Shown piece by piece: positions 35,727-44,257 of a stretch of DNA of 64,000 nucleotides; position 1 is the first letter of the stretch; every line of letters starts with the position of its first letter. The stretch comes from DASUAS01 sp963809795. Lineage in GTDB: Bacteria; Actinomycetota; Acidimicrobiia; IMCC26256; DASPTH01. The position numbers and the translations under genes are program-made. The stretch is from contig CAWELN010000010.1 in the NCBI GenBank assembly GCA_963809795.1, positions 1 through 64,000 on the forward strand, in the 5' to 3' direction. The notes under the pieces were generated by a model that worked only from the letters and a program-made list of their open reading frames with translations, was not told the origin of the DNA and searched no databases.

Positions 35727-36617
35727 ATGCGCCTCGGCATCACGCCCCCGCTGTTCACGATGACTCCGAACGGCCACGCGCCCTGGGAGGTCGACGCCGC
35801 CTTCGACGAGGTCGTCCCGCTGGTGGAAGCAGCCGATCGGCTCGGGTACGAGTACGTGACGTGCAGCGAGCACGTCATCATCCCCGACGACGTCGCCAAG
35901 GTGCGCGGTGGCCGGTACTGGGACCCGCTCGCCACGTTCGGATACCTCGCGGCACGCACCGAACGGATCCGGTTCGCGACGTACGTCCTCGTGCTCGGCT
36001 ACCACCACCCGCTGGCGATCGCCAAGCGCTACGGCACGCTCGACCGCATCTCCAACGGCCGACTGATTCTCGGCGTCGGTGTCGGCACGCTGCAGGAGGA
36101 GTTCGAGCTGCTCGGTGCCGACTTCCCCGACCGCGGCGCACGGGGCGACGACGCCCTGCGTGCGCTCCGGACCAGCTTCGGTCGCCGGCAGCCCGAATAT
36201 CACGGCGAGTTCTACGACTACGAGGGGGTGCTGGTGGATCCCTGCGGCGTGCAGCAGACGGTCCCGCTCTGGATCGGCGGTCGGACCGCGCGGTCCCTAC
36301 GCCGGGCGGTCGAGCTCGCCGACGGCTGGGCGCCGTTCGGGCTCTCGATCGACGAGGAGCGCGCACTCCTCGAACGCGTGCGCAGCACCGACGGCTGGGC
36401 GCGACGCCAGGAGGCGACCGATCTCCCGCCGTTCGAGGTCGTGCTGCCCGTCGGTCGGTTGCTCGACCCGCTCGACGACCCCGACGCCGCGCAGCAGGCG
36501 CTGCGGGCGCAGGCCGCGATCGGGGCGACGATGGTGAACGTGGGCTTCCGGCACCGCTCGCCGCAGCACTACGTCGAGCAGCTCGAGGCGCTGGTGCCGA
36601 TCGCGGAGGCGGTGTGA
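35727..36617 (+). CDS. F420-type LLM-class oxidoreductase
   Basis: This 296-residue protein of the F420-dependent LLM subgroup has MRLGITPPLFT, AADRLGYEYVTCSEHVIIP, GYHHPLAIAKRYGTLDRIS and NGRLILGVGVGTLQEEFELLG. The last stretch is the diagnostic cofactor-pocket segment of mycobacterial-type F420 reductases. The ATG at 35727 follows GGGAAGGGAG. The stop overlaps a GTG of the SnoaL-like gene, so the two form an operon. Confidence 0.88.
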   Translation: MRLGITPPLFTMTPNGHAPWEVDAAFDEVVPLVEAADRLGYEYVTCSEHVIIPDDVAKVRGGRYWDPLATFGYLAARTERIRFATYVLVLGYHHPLAIAKRYGTLDRISNGRLILGVGVGTLQEEFELLGADFPDRGARGDDALRALRTSFGRRQPEYHGEFYDYEGVLVDPCGVQQTVPLWIGGRTARSLRRAVELADGWAPFGLSIDEERALLERVRSTDGWARRQEATDLPPFEVVLPVGRLLDPLDDPDAAQQALRAQAAIGATMVNVGFRHRSPQHYVEQLEALVPIAEAV

Positions 36618-36619
36618 CC

Positions 36620-37099
36620 ATGACGGATGACGTCGCCCCGCGACTCGCGGCACTGGAAGCGCGCGTGCAGGCGCTGGAGGACGAGTTGGCGGTGACCCGC
36701 ACCATCGTCGAGTACGGGTTCGCGGTCGATACCGGCGACGCACACGCCACCGGCGAGCTGTTCACCGAGGACGCGGTGTTCGACGTCGACGGCGGGTTGA
36801 TGCAGAGCCGCGCCGACGTCGAGGCGATGGTCCTCGGCCGCGGTCACCAGCGTCTGCTCCCGAACTGCGCGCACACCATCGGACCCGCGGCGGTGCGCGT
36901 CGACGGCGACACCGCGATCGCGGTGGGGTACTCGCGCATCTACCACCGGCAGGCCGACGACTTCGTCCTGTTCCGCATCGGGTGCAACCGGTGGGACCTG
37001 GAGCGCGAGGCCGACGGTTGGCGCATCGCCCGGCGCACGACCCGCGTGCTCGGTTCCGAGGAGGCCCAAGCCGTGCTGGCCCAGGGGCTCCGGCGCTGA
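36620..37099 (+). CDS. SnoaL-like (NTF2 fold) protein
   Basis: This 159-residue protein has a coiled N-terminal helix (RLAALEARVQALEDELAVTRTIVEY), then AVDTGDAHATGELFTEDAVFDV and the C-terminal strands WDLEREADGWRIARRTTRVL. It follows the LLM gene directly (ATG three bases after its stop; a GTG at 36614 overlaps). A dehydratase or isomerase acting with the LLM enzyme is plausible. A 52-bp palindromic element lies 58 bp downstream. Confidence 0.85.
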   Translation: MTDDVAPRLAALEARVQALEDELAVTRTIVEYGFAVDTGDAHATGELFTEDAVFDVDGGLMQSRADVEAMVLGRGHQRLLPNCAHTIGPAAVRVDGDTAIAVGYSRIYHRQADDFVLFRIGCNRWDLEREADGWRIARRTTRVLGSEEAQAVLAQGLRR

Positions 37100-37157
37100 T
37101 CGGAGCGCGGGCCTCGTCGGCGCCCGTCGCGGCCAGCGCGCTACGGGCCGTTCCCTC

Positions 37158-37209
37158 CGAACATCCGGCAGTACAGGTGCGTATGTGACCGACTACTGCC
37201 GGATGTTCG
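37158..37209. repeat. 52-bp palindromic element, copy 2
   Basis: Perfect 16-bp arms CGAACATCCGGCAGTA (37158-37173) and TACTGCCGGATGTTCG (37194-37209) flank a 20-base centre with ATGTGACC. The element matches the one at 27388-27438 in the opposite orientation. It lies between the stops of two convergent genes, where a hairpin would also terminate transcription from both sides. No third copy was found in this window. Confidence 0.75.
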
Positions 37210-37312
37210 CCGATTCGAGCCACAACGCGGCCACGCGGGCGGGGTCGACTCGGCGTCGACGCCACCGGCGTGGGCCACCACGACCGTTCTCCCCGCTCGC
37301 CGAGCGGCCGCT

Positions 37313-38353
37313 TCAGGCCGCGGCCTCCCACAGCATCCGCGCCAGGCGCTGCGACGCGGGGACGGCGTGCTCCGCGCCGTTGCGCTCGTCGTCGACCGCG
37401 ACGATGCCGTACGTGCCGTGCACGCGATCGATCCACGGGTAGAAGCCGAGCGCGCCGCTGCCGCTGACGACCTGGATCTCGTCGTCGGGACCGACCACGT
37501 CGCGCCACACACCCAGCCCGTAGGTGGGGATGCCGGTGATCTGGACCGCGGCGTCGTCGCTGGTGTCGAGACCGGCGACCTGGTCCCGTTCGATCTCGGC
37601 CACCGACCCCGGCTGGAGGACCACGTGGCCGTCGACGGTGCCGTCGTGGGCCAGCATGCGGAGGAACCGCTCGTAGTCGCGAGCGCTCGAACGGGCCGAC
37701 GCGGCGGGCGCGGGATTGCGCGTGTGCGGACGGGCGATGCCGTCGAAGCGGGTGTCGCGCATCCCGAGCGGCCGGGCGATGCGAGCTGCGAACGCGTCCT
37801 CGAACGACGTGCCGCTCAGGCGCTCGATCAACCGACCCGCGATCACGAAGCCCACGCCGCTGTAGTGGAAGTCGCTGCCGGGCCGGCCGGCCGGGTCGGG
37901 GCCGCCGGCGATGGAGCGTACGCAACGGGCGAGGGTGCTGGAGGGATCGCCCTCGCACACCGCCGAGGGCAGGCCGGTGCGGTGCGAGAGGAGCTCGCGC
38001 ACGGTGATGCCGGCCTTGGCGCCGTCGAAACCGGGGAGGTATTCGCCCACCGGATCGTCGAGGTGCACGCGCCCCTCGTCCACGAAGGTCATCAGCGTCG
38101 CCGAGGTCAGCCATTTGCTGGCCGACGCGATGGGAATGACCGTCCGCGCATCCATGCTGCCGACCGCGTAGCGGTGGACGAGCTCGTCGCCCCGGGCGAC
38201 GAGCAGCACCCCGCCGGGAAGGCCGTCGTCGGCCACACGCGTGCGCAGGGTCGCGTCGGCAGCGGCGAACGGCGTGGTCGCCTGCACCACCGAGGTCCCG
38301 GCGACCAGCATCGCGAGCAGGGCGGCGACCGCGACGGCCGCGAGACGCCTCAC
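37313..38353 (-). CDS. Secreted serine beta-lactamase-fold hydrolase
   Basis: This 346-residue protein has a signal peptide (AAVAVAALLAMLVAGTSVVQA) and the class C/DD-peptidase fold. The SxxK nucleophile is in IPIASASKWLTS, the second motif is FHYSGVGF (YxN replaced by YSG) and a GSG-type third motif (SGSGALGFYP) replaces KTG. LLSHRTGLPSAVCEGD gives the usual substrate-lid helix. It is probably an esterase or peptidase rather than a resistance enzyme. GTG start. The gene is convergent with the SnoaL gene. Confidence 0.87.
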   Translation of the reverse strand: MRRLAAVAVAALLAMLVAGTSVVQATTPFAAADATLRTRVADDGLPGGVLLVARGDELVHRYAVGSMDARTVIPIASASKWLTSATLMTFVDEGRVHLDDPVGEYLPGFDGAKAGITVRELLSHRTGLPSAVCEGDPSSTLARCVRSIAGGPDPAGRPGSDFHYSGVGFVIAGRLIERLSGTSFEDAFAARIARPLGMRDTRFDGIARPHTRNPAPAASARSSARDYERFLRMLAHDGTVDGHVVLQPGSVAEIERDQVAGLDTSDDAAVQITGIPTYGLGVWRDVVGPDDEIQVVSGSGALGFYPWIDRVHGTYGIVAVDDERNGAEHAVPASQRLARMLWEAAA

Positions 38354-38383
38354 GAGGGGGAGACTACGGCGGGGGCGCGGCGA

Positions 38384-39658
38384 TCAGACCGACGTCAAGC
38401 GGGCCGACTCCACCTCTCGGGTGGCGTCGACGGCGCGGGACTCCACGATCCGCCGGTGCATGACGTAGCCCCAGACGCCCGCGGCGACCGCGGCGACCGC
38501 ACCGACCAGGATGCCGGCGCGCGCCCCGTAGGCGTCGCAGATCCATCCGAGCAGGGGTCCGCCGATCGGGGTGCTGCCGATCAGCACCATGCCCTGCAGC
38601 GCCAGCACGCGCCCGCGCATCGCGGGATCGGCCTTCACCTGGACGATTGCGGTCGACGTCGTGATGAACGCCACGCTGGTGAGCCCGACGAAGAGCGCGA
38701 TGGGGAACGCGCTCGGCAGCGTCGGCGCGCCCGCGAGAACGAACATCGCGGCTCCGAACCCGATCGACGCCCACACCACGTGATGGGTGTCGATCACCTT
38801 CATGTGGGCGGCCGCCAACGCACCGATGACCGACCCGATGCTCAACACCGAGTAGAGCAAGGTGAACGAGCCGTTGCCGCCGTGGAAGGTGTGCTCGACG
38901 AAGAGCGGGATCACGACCGCGAAGTTGAAGGTCAGCGTGCCGACGATCGTCATCATCGTCAGCGGGATCCACAGGTCGGGGACGTCGCGGATGTACCGGA
39001 CGGCGGCCCGCAGTTGACCCCTCGCCCTGGCCACCACGGGAGGCTGGCGCAGCTCCGACCGGCGCATCATGACCAGGCTCGCGATCACCGCGAGGTAGGA
39101 GACGCCGTCGATGAGGAAGCACCACCCGAAGCCGGCGGTCACCACGAGGATGCCCGCGAGCGCGGGACCGATCACGCGCGAGCTGGTCATGAGCGCGCTG
39201 TTGAGCGTGACGGCGTTCTGGACGTCCGACGCGGGCACCATCTCGGCGACGAACGACCGGCGGGCCGGGTTGTCGAACGCGAGCATGAAGCCACCCGCCA
39301 GCGCGGTGAGGTAGAACGCGGCCACCGGCGGGTGGCTCATGAACGCCAGCGCGGCGAGCGCGAACGACTGGAGCATCTCCAGGGTCTGCGTGATGATCAG
39401 CAGGCGGCGCTTGTCGGACCGGTCGGCGATCAGGCCGCCCCACGCGCCGAACAGCAGGACAGGCCCGAACTGGGCCGCGGTGAGCAGACCGATCGCCACG
39501 CCGCTGTGGGTCAGCTGGAGCACCAGCAGGGTGAGGGCGATCGTGGTGAGCCAGGTGCCGGCCTGCGAGATCAGCTGCCCGGTGAAGAAGAGCCGGAAGT
39601 TGCGGTTGCGCAGCGCGCGGAACGTGGTGCGGACGGCTCGGAGGGTCTTGGCCTTCAC
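38384..39658 (-). CDS. MFS transporter (Enterobactin-exporter/EntS-like)
   Basis: This 424-residue transporter has 11-12 TM helices and the cytoplasmic loop motif WGGLIADRSDKRRLL. The N-terminal start ALRNRNFRLFFTGQLISQAGTWL and the FDNPARRSFVAEMVP segment are typical of the MFS_3/EntS group of exporters. Its GTG overlaps the stop of the MarR gene (GTGA), so the transporter is coupled to its likely repressor. Confidence 0.9.
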   Translation of the reverse strand: MKAKTLRAVRTTFRALRNRNFRLFFTGQLISQAGTWLTTIALTLLVLQLTHSGVAIGLLTAAQFGPVLLFGAWGGLIADRSDKRRLLIITQTLEMLQSFALAALAFMSHPPVAAFYLTALAGGFMLAFDNPARRSFVAEMVPASDVQNAVTLNSALMTSSRVIGPALAGILVVTAGFGWCFLIDGVSYLAVIASLVMMRRSELRQPPVVARARGQLRAAVRYIRDVPDLWIPLTMMTIVGTLTFNFAVVIPLFVEHTFHGGNGSFTLLYSVLSIGSVIGALAAAHMKVIDTHHVVWASIGFGAAMFVLAGAPTLPSAFPIALFVGLTSVAFITTSTAIVQVKADPAMRGRVLALQGMVLIGSTPIGGPLLGWICDAYGARAGILVGAVAAVAAGVWGYVMHRRIVESRAVDATREVESARLTSV

Positions 39659-40119
39659 TCGTGGCCACCGTCCGACTGATGAATGAGCCGCTCGAGCACG
39701 TCGGTGGCGGCGTCGAGCTTGGCCAGGTCGGCGGGGGAGAGGTCGGTGAGCCGTCCCGCCAGCCACGCGGTGCGACGGGACCGGTTCTGTGCCACCCGCC
39801 GGCGACCGGCCGCGGTCGCCCGGACGCGCACCACCCGCCGGTCGGTCTCGTCGGGAGCACGGGTCGCGAGCCCCGCGGCCACGAGCTTCTCGACCGCCTT
39901 GGTGATGCTGGGCGGGGCGACGTGCTCGCGGGCCGCCAGCTCACCCAATGTGAGCGGGCCGTCACGGACGATGGTGGCCAGCGCGGCGCTGAGGGTGGGA
40001 GCGAGTCCCTCGGTGTCCTGCTGCCGCAGGAGGCGGGTCAGTCGGAACGCCGTCATCCGGAGCCGGCCGGCCACGTCCACGGCGTCGGCGGTGAGGGTGG
40101 CGGGCGGTGCGCTGGTCAT
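39655..40119 (-). CDS. MarR-family transcriptional regulator
   Basis: This 154-residue winged-helix regulator has PLTLGELAAREHVAPPSITKAV as the helix-turn-helix and the wing DETDRRVVRVRATAAGRR. It is first in an operon with the MFS exporter. A clear palindrome lies 22 bp upstream of its ATG, so it probably represses itself and the exporter until a ligand binds. Confidence 0.93.
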   Translation of the reverse strand: MTSAPPATLTADAVDVAGRLRMTAFRLTRLLRQQDTEGLAPTLSAALATIVRDGPLTLGELAAREHVAPPSITKAVEKLVAAGLATRAPDETDRRVVRVRATAAGRRRVAQNRSRRTAWLAGRLTDLSPADLAKLDAATDVLERLIHQSDGGHE

Positions 40120-40140
40120 GTGCCCAAGTATACCCGATAT

Positions 40141-40157
40141 TTAGTTCGGGAAACTAA
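40141..40157. promoter_or_regulatory. Probable MarR operator
   Basis: TTAGTT (40141-40146) and AACTAA (40152-40157) form a perfect inverted repeat with a 5-base spacer, inside an island of AT-rich DNA upstream of marR. On the minus strand GTATACT, a good -10, lies between it and the start codon. The spacing and sequence resemble known MarR sites, but binding is inferred. Confidence 0.6.
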
Positions 40158-40266
40158 TTCCTCTGGTCGCCCCGGGGGCTCGGTCGGTCGCGATCATCCA
40201 CGTCGGAGGGTCGCGCGCGCTCCGGCGCCGTAGGGTTGCCCCGGACGCACCCACCTGGAGGTGGCA

Positions 40267-40689
40267 ATGAGCATCGGTCCGGTCGAATACATGATCGTCG
40301 GCTTCCCCGGCAACCAGTTCAACGGCGAGATCGCCCCCGCGCTCGCCGACCTGATCACGAGTGGCACCATCCGCATCCTCGATCTCGTCTTCATCGCCAA
40401 GGACGCCGACGGCAACCACGTGGCCGTGGAGTTCGACGAGCACGACGCCCTCGCCGGGTTCGGTGACCTCGACGGAGACGTCGGTGGCCTCATCTCGCAC
40501 GACGACATCGAGTACGCCGCCGAGGCGCTCGAGCCCGACTCGTCGGCCGCGCTGCTCATCTGGGAGGACACCTGGGCGAAGCCCCTCGTCGACGCCATGC
40601 GGGCGTCGGGTGGCGTCCTCATCGAGGGCTCCCGGATCCCCCATGATCTCATCGAGCCGGCCCTCGCCGATCTCGAAGTGGTCAGCTGA
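40267..40689 (+). CDS. DUF6325/DUF1269-type protein
   Basis: This 140-residue protein has GPVEYMIVGFPGNQFNGEIAPAL, then ALLIWEDTWAKPLVDAMR and VLIEGSRIPHDLIEPAL, the layout of a ferredoxin-like DUF1269/DUF6325 membrane-stress protein common in actinobacteria. GGAGGTGGCA lies just upstream of ATG 40267. The next 37-codon gene shares the strand. Confidence 0.75.
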   Translation: MSIGPVEYMIVGFPGNQFNGEIAPALADLITSGTIRILDLVFIAKDADGNHVAVEFDEHDALAGFGDLDGDVGGLISHDDIEYAAEALEPDSSAALLIWEDTWAKPLVDAMRASGGVLIEGSRIPHDLIEPALADLEVVS

Positions 40690-40724
40690 CCGACCGCATC
40701 GGCCCCGTCCGACAGGAGCACACC

Positions 40725-40838
40725 ATGCTGGGAAGACGCCCCATCGCCCGCGCCGCCGTCACCACGTCGGTCGTCGTCGGCACCGCCGAACGGACCCGCA
40801 ACCGGGTCGACCGTCGTGAGGACCGCCGCCGGCGCTGA
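40725..40838 (+). CDS. 37-residue Arg-rich small protein beside DUF6325
   Basis: ATG 40725 follows AGGAG at good spacing. The product is MLGRRPIARAAVTTSVVVG followed by a strongly basic RTRNRVDRREDRRRR tail, a pattern seen in short ORFs that accompany DUF1269/DUF6325 genes in actinobacteria (from memory). A hydrophobic core with a basic tail suggests membrane association. Too short for a firm family call. Confidence 0.5.
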   Translation: MLGRRPIARAAVTTSVVVGTAERTRNRVDRREDRRRR

Positions 40839-40852
40839 TCGGGTCTCGGTGA

Positions 40853-41020
40853 TCAGGTCTCGGTGATCGATTCGACGATCATGTCGACCATGCGCTCGGC
40901 GTGTTCGTCCACGAGCAGCTCGTCGGCGTCCATCGTGTAGCGGACGCCGCGGCGCTCGAGCTCCTGCTGGATGGCCGCCAGCTCGTCGACCGTCCACCCA
41001 CCGGCGTAGATGCGCACCAC
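40853..41020 (-). CDS. 55-residue hypothetical protein
   Basis: GTG at 41020 opens VVRIYAGGWTVDELAAIQQE, and the rest continues ELERRGVRY to ESITET. Balanced amino-acid content, an amphipathic helix (LAAIQQELERRG) and good codon use suggest a real gene in what is otherwise a 270-bp gap between two plus-strand genes. I do not recognise the family. Confidence 0.45.
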   Translation of the reverse strand: MVRIYAGGWTVDELAAIQQELERRGVRYTMDADELLVDEHAERMVDMIVESITET

Positions 41021-41110
41021 GCCGGCCAGTCAACCAGGCGCGACCAGGCCCGGGGCGGAGCCGGATGTGGAGCGCTGGCGACCGCGCCCCCCGTGCGGCA
41101 GGCTGCCGGG

Positions 41111-41818
41111 ATGACCACGAGACTGTTGGCCTTCGTGTGCGCCATGCCGATGGAGCTCACACCGCTGGTGCCCGAGCTCGAGCTGGCCGAGACCGACGTC
41201 GACGGTCTGCCCGTGCATCGCGGAACGCTCGACGGCCGCGAGGTCGTGGCGATCGTCACCGGCATGGGCACCGAGCTCGCCACCGCCGGCATCGAGCGGC
41301 TCCTCGACGCGGTCGACGTGGACCACGTGCTCGTGGTCGGCATCACCGGCGCGCTCGAGGACGAGACCCCGATCGGGACGCTCGTCCGTCCCGAGGTCGT
41401 CGTGCTCGGCGCCAGCGGCCGCGAGCACCGGCCGACCCGCATCGGCGACACCGAGCACGAGGGCCGGATGTGGACCACCGACACCCTCACCACCGACCTC
41501 GACGAGCTCGCCGAGCTGCGGGCGCAGGGAGTCGTGGCGCTCGACATGGAGACGGCCGCGATCGCGCACGCGTGCGAGCAGCGCGGGATTCCGTGGTCGG
41601 TGTTCCGCGCCATCTCGGACCGCGCCAGCAACGGCACCGTCGACGCCGAGGTGTTCGCCATGAGCAACCAGGACGGCACCCCGAACGAGGCGGCGATCAC
41701 CGCCTTCCTCGAGAAGTACCCGGAGCGCATCCCGATGCTCGCCCAGATGGCCGAGGACTCGACCCTCGCCACCGAACGGGCGGCAGCCGCGGCGATCGCG
41801 GCCGCCCGCACGCTCTGA
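41111..41818 (+). CDS. Nucleosidase of the MTA/SAH (PNP/UDP) family
   Basis: This 235-residue protein starts FVCAMPMELTPLVPELE and has VVAIVTGMGTELATAGIERL, VLVVGITGAL and the catalytic stretch GVVALDMETAAIAHACEQ with the Glu that contacts ribose. Phosphorylases and hydrolases share this fold; the lack of a phosphate-binding Arg context favours hydrolysis (inference). It may salvage methylthioadenosine or S-adenosylhomocysteine, or a futalosine-type nucleoside. ATG at 41111. Confidence 0.87.
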   Translation: MTTRLLAFVCAMPMELTPLVPELELAETDVDGLPVHRGTLDGREVVAIVTGMGTELATAGIERLLDAVDVDHVLVVGITGALEDETPIGTLVRPEVVVLGASGREHRPTRIGDTEHEGRMWTTDTLTTDLDELAELRAQGVVALDMETAAIAHACEQRGIPWSVFRAISDRASNGTVDAEVFAMSNQDGTPNEAAITAFLEKYPERIPMLAQMAEDSTLATERAAAAAIAAARTL

Positions 41819-41852
41819 CCGGCCCCAACTCTTCACAGAGTCGCAACGCGTG

Positions 41853-41866
41853 TTCAGGGTCCTGAA
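41853..41866. promoter_or_regulatory. Inverted repeat upstream of hypothetical gene
   Basis: TTCAGG (41853-41858) and CCTGAA (41861-41866) flank GT, 26 bp upstream of the ATG at 41893 and 35 bp past the nucleosidase stop. It may be an operator. The regulator is unknown. Confidence 0.35.
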
Positions 41867-41892
41867 AGTCGGGGCCCGATTACCCTGAGTCA

Positions 41893-42273
41893 ATGCGGGG
41901 TCGGCGCATCGCCATGGGGCTCGCGGCCGCGTTGGCGGTCGTGCTCGCGGTGCCGATCGCGGCCGGCGCCCGGCCCGTGGCTCGCTCCGCGGCCACCGAA
42001 CCCGTGTCGCGGGTCGCGCCCGGTCGAGCCGGCCACGCGCTGGGCGCGCGTCATCACGCCCACACCTCCGGGGACGACGGTGTCGCGCCGCGGTCGGCGC
42101 CCGCCGGTCGGAGTTCCCGCGGTCGTTCGTCGACACCGGTGCCGGCCGTGCTGCGCGGTGCCCTCACCGCCGGTGGGCTGCGCGCCCGCCCCTGGTCACC
42201 TGATTCCGAACCCCCGCCGCTTCGCCCGGCCGTCCACGCAGTCAGCGCGCGAGGCCCGCCCCCGGTCGTCTGA
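41893..42273 (+). CDS. Hypothetical secreted small protein
   Basis: This 126-residue product has a plausible signal (AMGLAAALAVVLAVPIAAGA) and then a Pro/Ser/Arg-rich tail without recognisable domains. Codon use is plausible but the sequence has low complexity, and there is no clear ribosome-binding site. It may be a real exported peptide or chance. Confidence 0.4.
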   Translation: MRGRRIAMGLAAALAVVLAVPIAAGARPVARSAATEPVSRVAPGRAGHALGARHHAHTSGDDGVAPRSAPAGRSSRGRSSTPVPAVLRGALTAGGLRARPWSPDSEPPPLRPAVHAVSARGPPPVV

Positions 42274-42344
42274 AACCCGAGCGTCGCCAACCCTGACCTC
42301 GACCTGGCGCCCCCGAACGAGCGGGCGCGGAGGAGACGACTGCT

Positions 42345-42914
42345 GTGCTGACTTCCGACGACCTCGACGCGGTCGCGATCCTGACCGACCACGTGCACCT
42401 CATCCGCTGGCCGGCGGAGGAGCCGCGCCGGCTCCACCTCGAGGACGCGGGCGAACCCCGCATCCTCCTGCTCGCCGCACACACGGCGCCGCCCGAGTCG
42501 TGGGACGAGCTCGAGGACTGGATCCGCCTCCCGCTCGATCCCGGCGAGATCCGGACCCGGGCCCGCACGCTCCGGCGCCGGGCCCGGCGCGTCGCCCGAC
42601 CCGTGCTCGAGCCCGGCGGCATCCTGCGCGCCCGCGACCGATGGATCGATCTGGCCGTCGGCCCGTACGCGGTCGTCGAGCTCCTCGTGCGGCGCTTCGG
42701 CGAGCTGGTCCCCGTCCAGGAGATCGAGGCGGTGTACCTCGGCCGCGGCGGGAGCTCGCGCATCTCCGCTCGCAAGGCGATGATCGTGCGGCTCCGTCAA
42801 CGTGTGGCCAAGCTCGGCCTCGAGCTCCACAACGTGCGCGACCGCGGCTACCTCCTCGACTGGGAGGACGACGACGGAGCAACTCGCCCGTCAGGTCGGC
42901 GCTTCGCTTCGTGA
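42345..42914 (+). CDS. OmpR/PhoB-type winged-helix regulator with truncated receiver (GlnR-like)
   Basis: This 189-residue protein has its C-terminal half (about 95-180) as a Trans_reg_C winged helix: YAVVELLVRRFGELVPVQEI, then SSRISARKAMIVRLRQRVAKL and the wing ELHNVRDRGYLLDW. The N-terminal part (PRILLLAAHTAPPESWDELE and IRLPLDPGEIRTRARTLRRR) looks like the end of a receiver domain, but no phosphoacceptor Asp pattern is visible. It sits 96 bp upstream of amt-glnK on the same strand, as GlnR-type orphan regulators of nitrogen assimilation could. GTG start. A nitrogen role is inference. Confidence 0.65.
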   Translation: MLTSDDLDAVAILTDHVHLIRWPAEEPRRLHLEDAGEPRILLLAAHTAPPESWDELEDWIRLPLDPGEIRTRARTLRRRARRVARPVLEPGGILRARDRWIDLAVGPYAVVELLVRRFGELVPVQEIEAVYLGRGGSSRISARKAMIVRLRQRVAKLGLELHNVRDRGYLLDWEDDDGATRPSGRRFAS

Positions 42915-42944
42915 AGGCGCTGTTCGGGCGGGCGAGCGTCCCAC

Positions 42945-42960
42945 GAAACGTTCCCGTAAT
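42945..42960 (+). promoter_or_regulatory. GlnR-box-like half sites upstream of amt
   Basis: GAAAC (42945-42949), a 6-base spacer, then GTAAT (42956-42960) resembles the GAAAC-n6-GTnAC arrangement of actinobacterial GlnR sites, with one mismatch. It lies 50 bp before the amt start codon. Tentative. Confidence 0.4.
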
Positions 42961-43010
42961 CGACTGCCGGGATCCTTTCGATCGTCACATCTGCGACCGG
43001 AGGAGGCACG

Positions 43011-44247
43011 GTGAACGCGGGCGACACTTCGTGGGTACTGATCTCGACCGCACTGGTGCTCTTCATGACACCGGGCCTGGCGCTGTTCTACGCGGGGATG
43101 GTCCGCGGCAAGAACGTGCTCGGCATGATCATGCAGAACTTCTTCGCGATGGGGATCCTGGCGATCCTCTGGGTGGCGGTCGTCTTCTCGCTGGCGTTCG
43201 GGAACGCGGGCGACGGCGGGTTCATCGGCAACCTCGACTTCGCCTTCCTGCACGGCGTCGGGCAGGGGAAGACGACCGACGGCTTCCTGAGCTTCCTCAC
43301 GATCCCGTTCATCCTCTTCTGCGCGTTCCAGATGACCTTCGCGATCATCACTCCCGCGTTGATCACCGGTGCCACCGCCGACCGTCTGAAGTTCGCGACC
43401 TACGTCGTCTTCATCTCGATCTGGCTCGTCGTGGTGTACGGCCCGGTCGCGCATTGGGTCTTCGCCGGCGGGTGGTTGGCCGAGATGGGCGCACTCGACT
43501 TCGCCGGCGGCGCGGTCGTGCACATCAACGCCGGGGCTGCCGCGCTCGCGCTGGTGCTCCTGATCGGCGTGCGCAAGGGGTACCCGCACACGCCCATGCC
43601 GCCGCACAACCTCCCCCTGACCATGATCGGCACCGGCATCCTGTGGTTCGGCTGGGCCGGGTTCAACAGCGGCTCCGCCCTCGCGGCGAACGGGGTCGCG
43701 GCGGTCGCGATCATGAACACGTTCCTCGCCGCTTCGGCCGCGATGCTCGGCTGGCTCGTCGTCGAGCGCCTCAAGGAGGGCAAGGCCACGACGCTCGGGG
43801 CCGCGTCCGGCGCGGTCGCCGGTCTGGTGGCCATCACGCCGTGCGCCGGGTTCGTGGGCGGCATGTCGCCGGTGTGGATCGGGTTCGCCGCCGGGATCCT
43901 CTGCTGCCTCGCCCTGGGCATCAAGAAGGCGTTCAAGTTCGACGACAGCCTCGACGTCGTCGCTGTTCACCTCGTGGGCGGCCTCGCGGGTTCCATCCTC
44001 CTCGGGCTGTTCGCGGAGACGTCGGTCAACCGCGCGGTCGTGAACGAAGGGCTGTTCGTCGGCGGCGGGACCGAACTGCTCATCGACCAGATCGTCGCCT
44101 CGCGCAGTGGTGCTGGCGTTTTCGTTCCTGGCGACCCTGATCATCGGCAAGGTGCTCGACCTGACGATGGGACTCCGGGTCGACGAACCCGACGAGACCG
44201 AGGGTCTCGACCTGAGCCAGCACGCCGAAGTCGCCTACGCCAGCTGA
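43011..44247 (+). pseudogene. amt: Ammonium transporter Amt, C-terminal frameshift
   Basis: Eleven TM helices of an Amt/Rh ammonium channel are present, including FYAGMVRGKNVLGMIMQNFF, the signature DFAGGAVVHINAG with the first pore His, and GILWFGWAGFNSGSAL. The frame holds to LLIDQIVA near 44097. The last helix then continues one base later as VVLAFSFLATLIIGKVLDLT and the C-terminal tail ends at 44247. One extra base near 44098-44108 explains the break. GTG start with AGGAGG upstream. It forms a classic operon with glnK, whose start is 11 bp after the corrected stop. Confidence 0.88.
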
Positions 44248-44257
44248 GGAGCATCCG

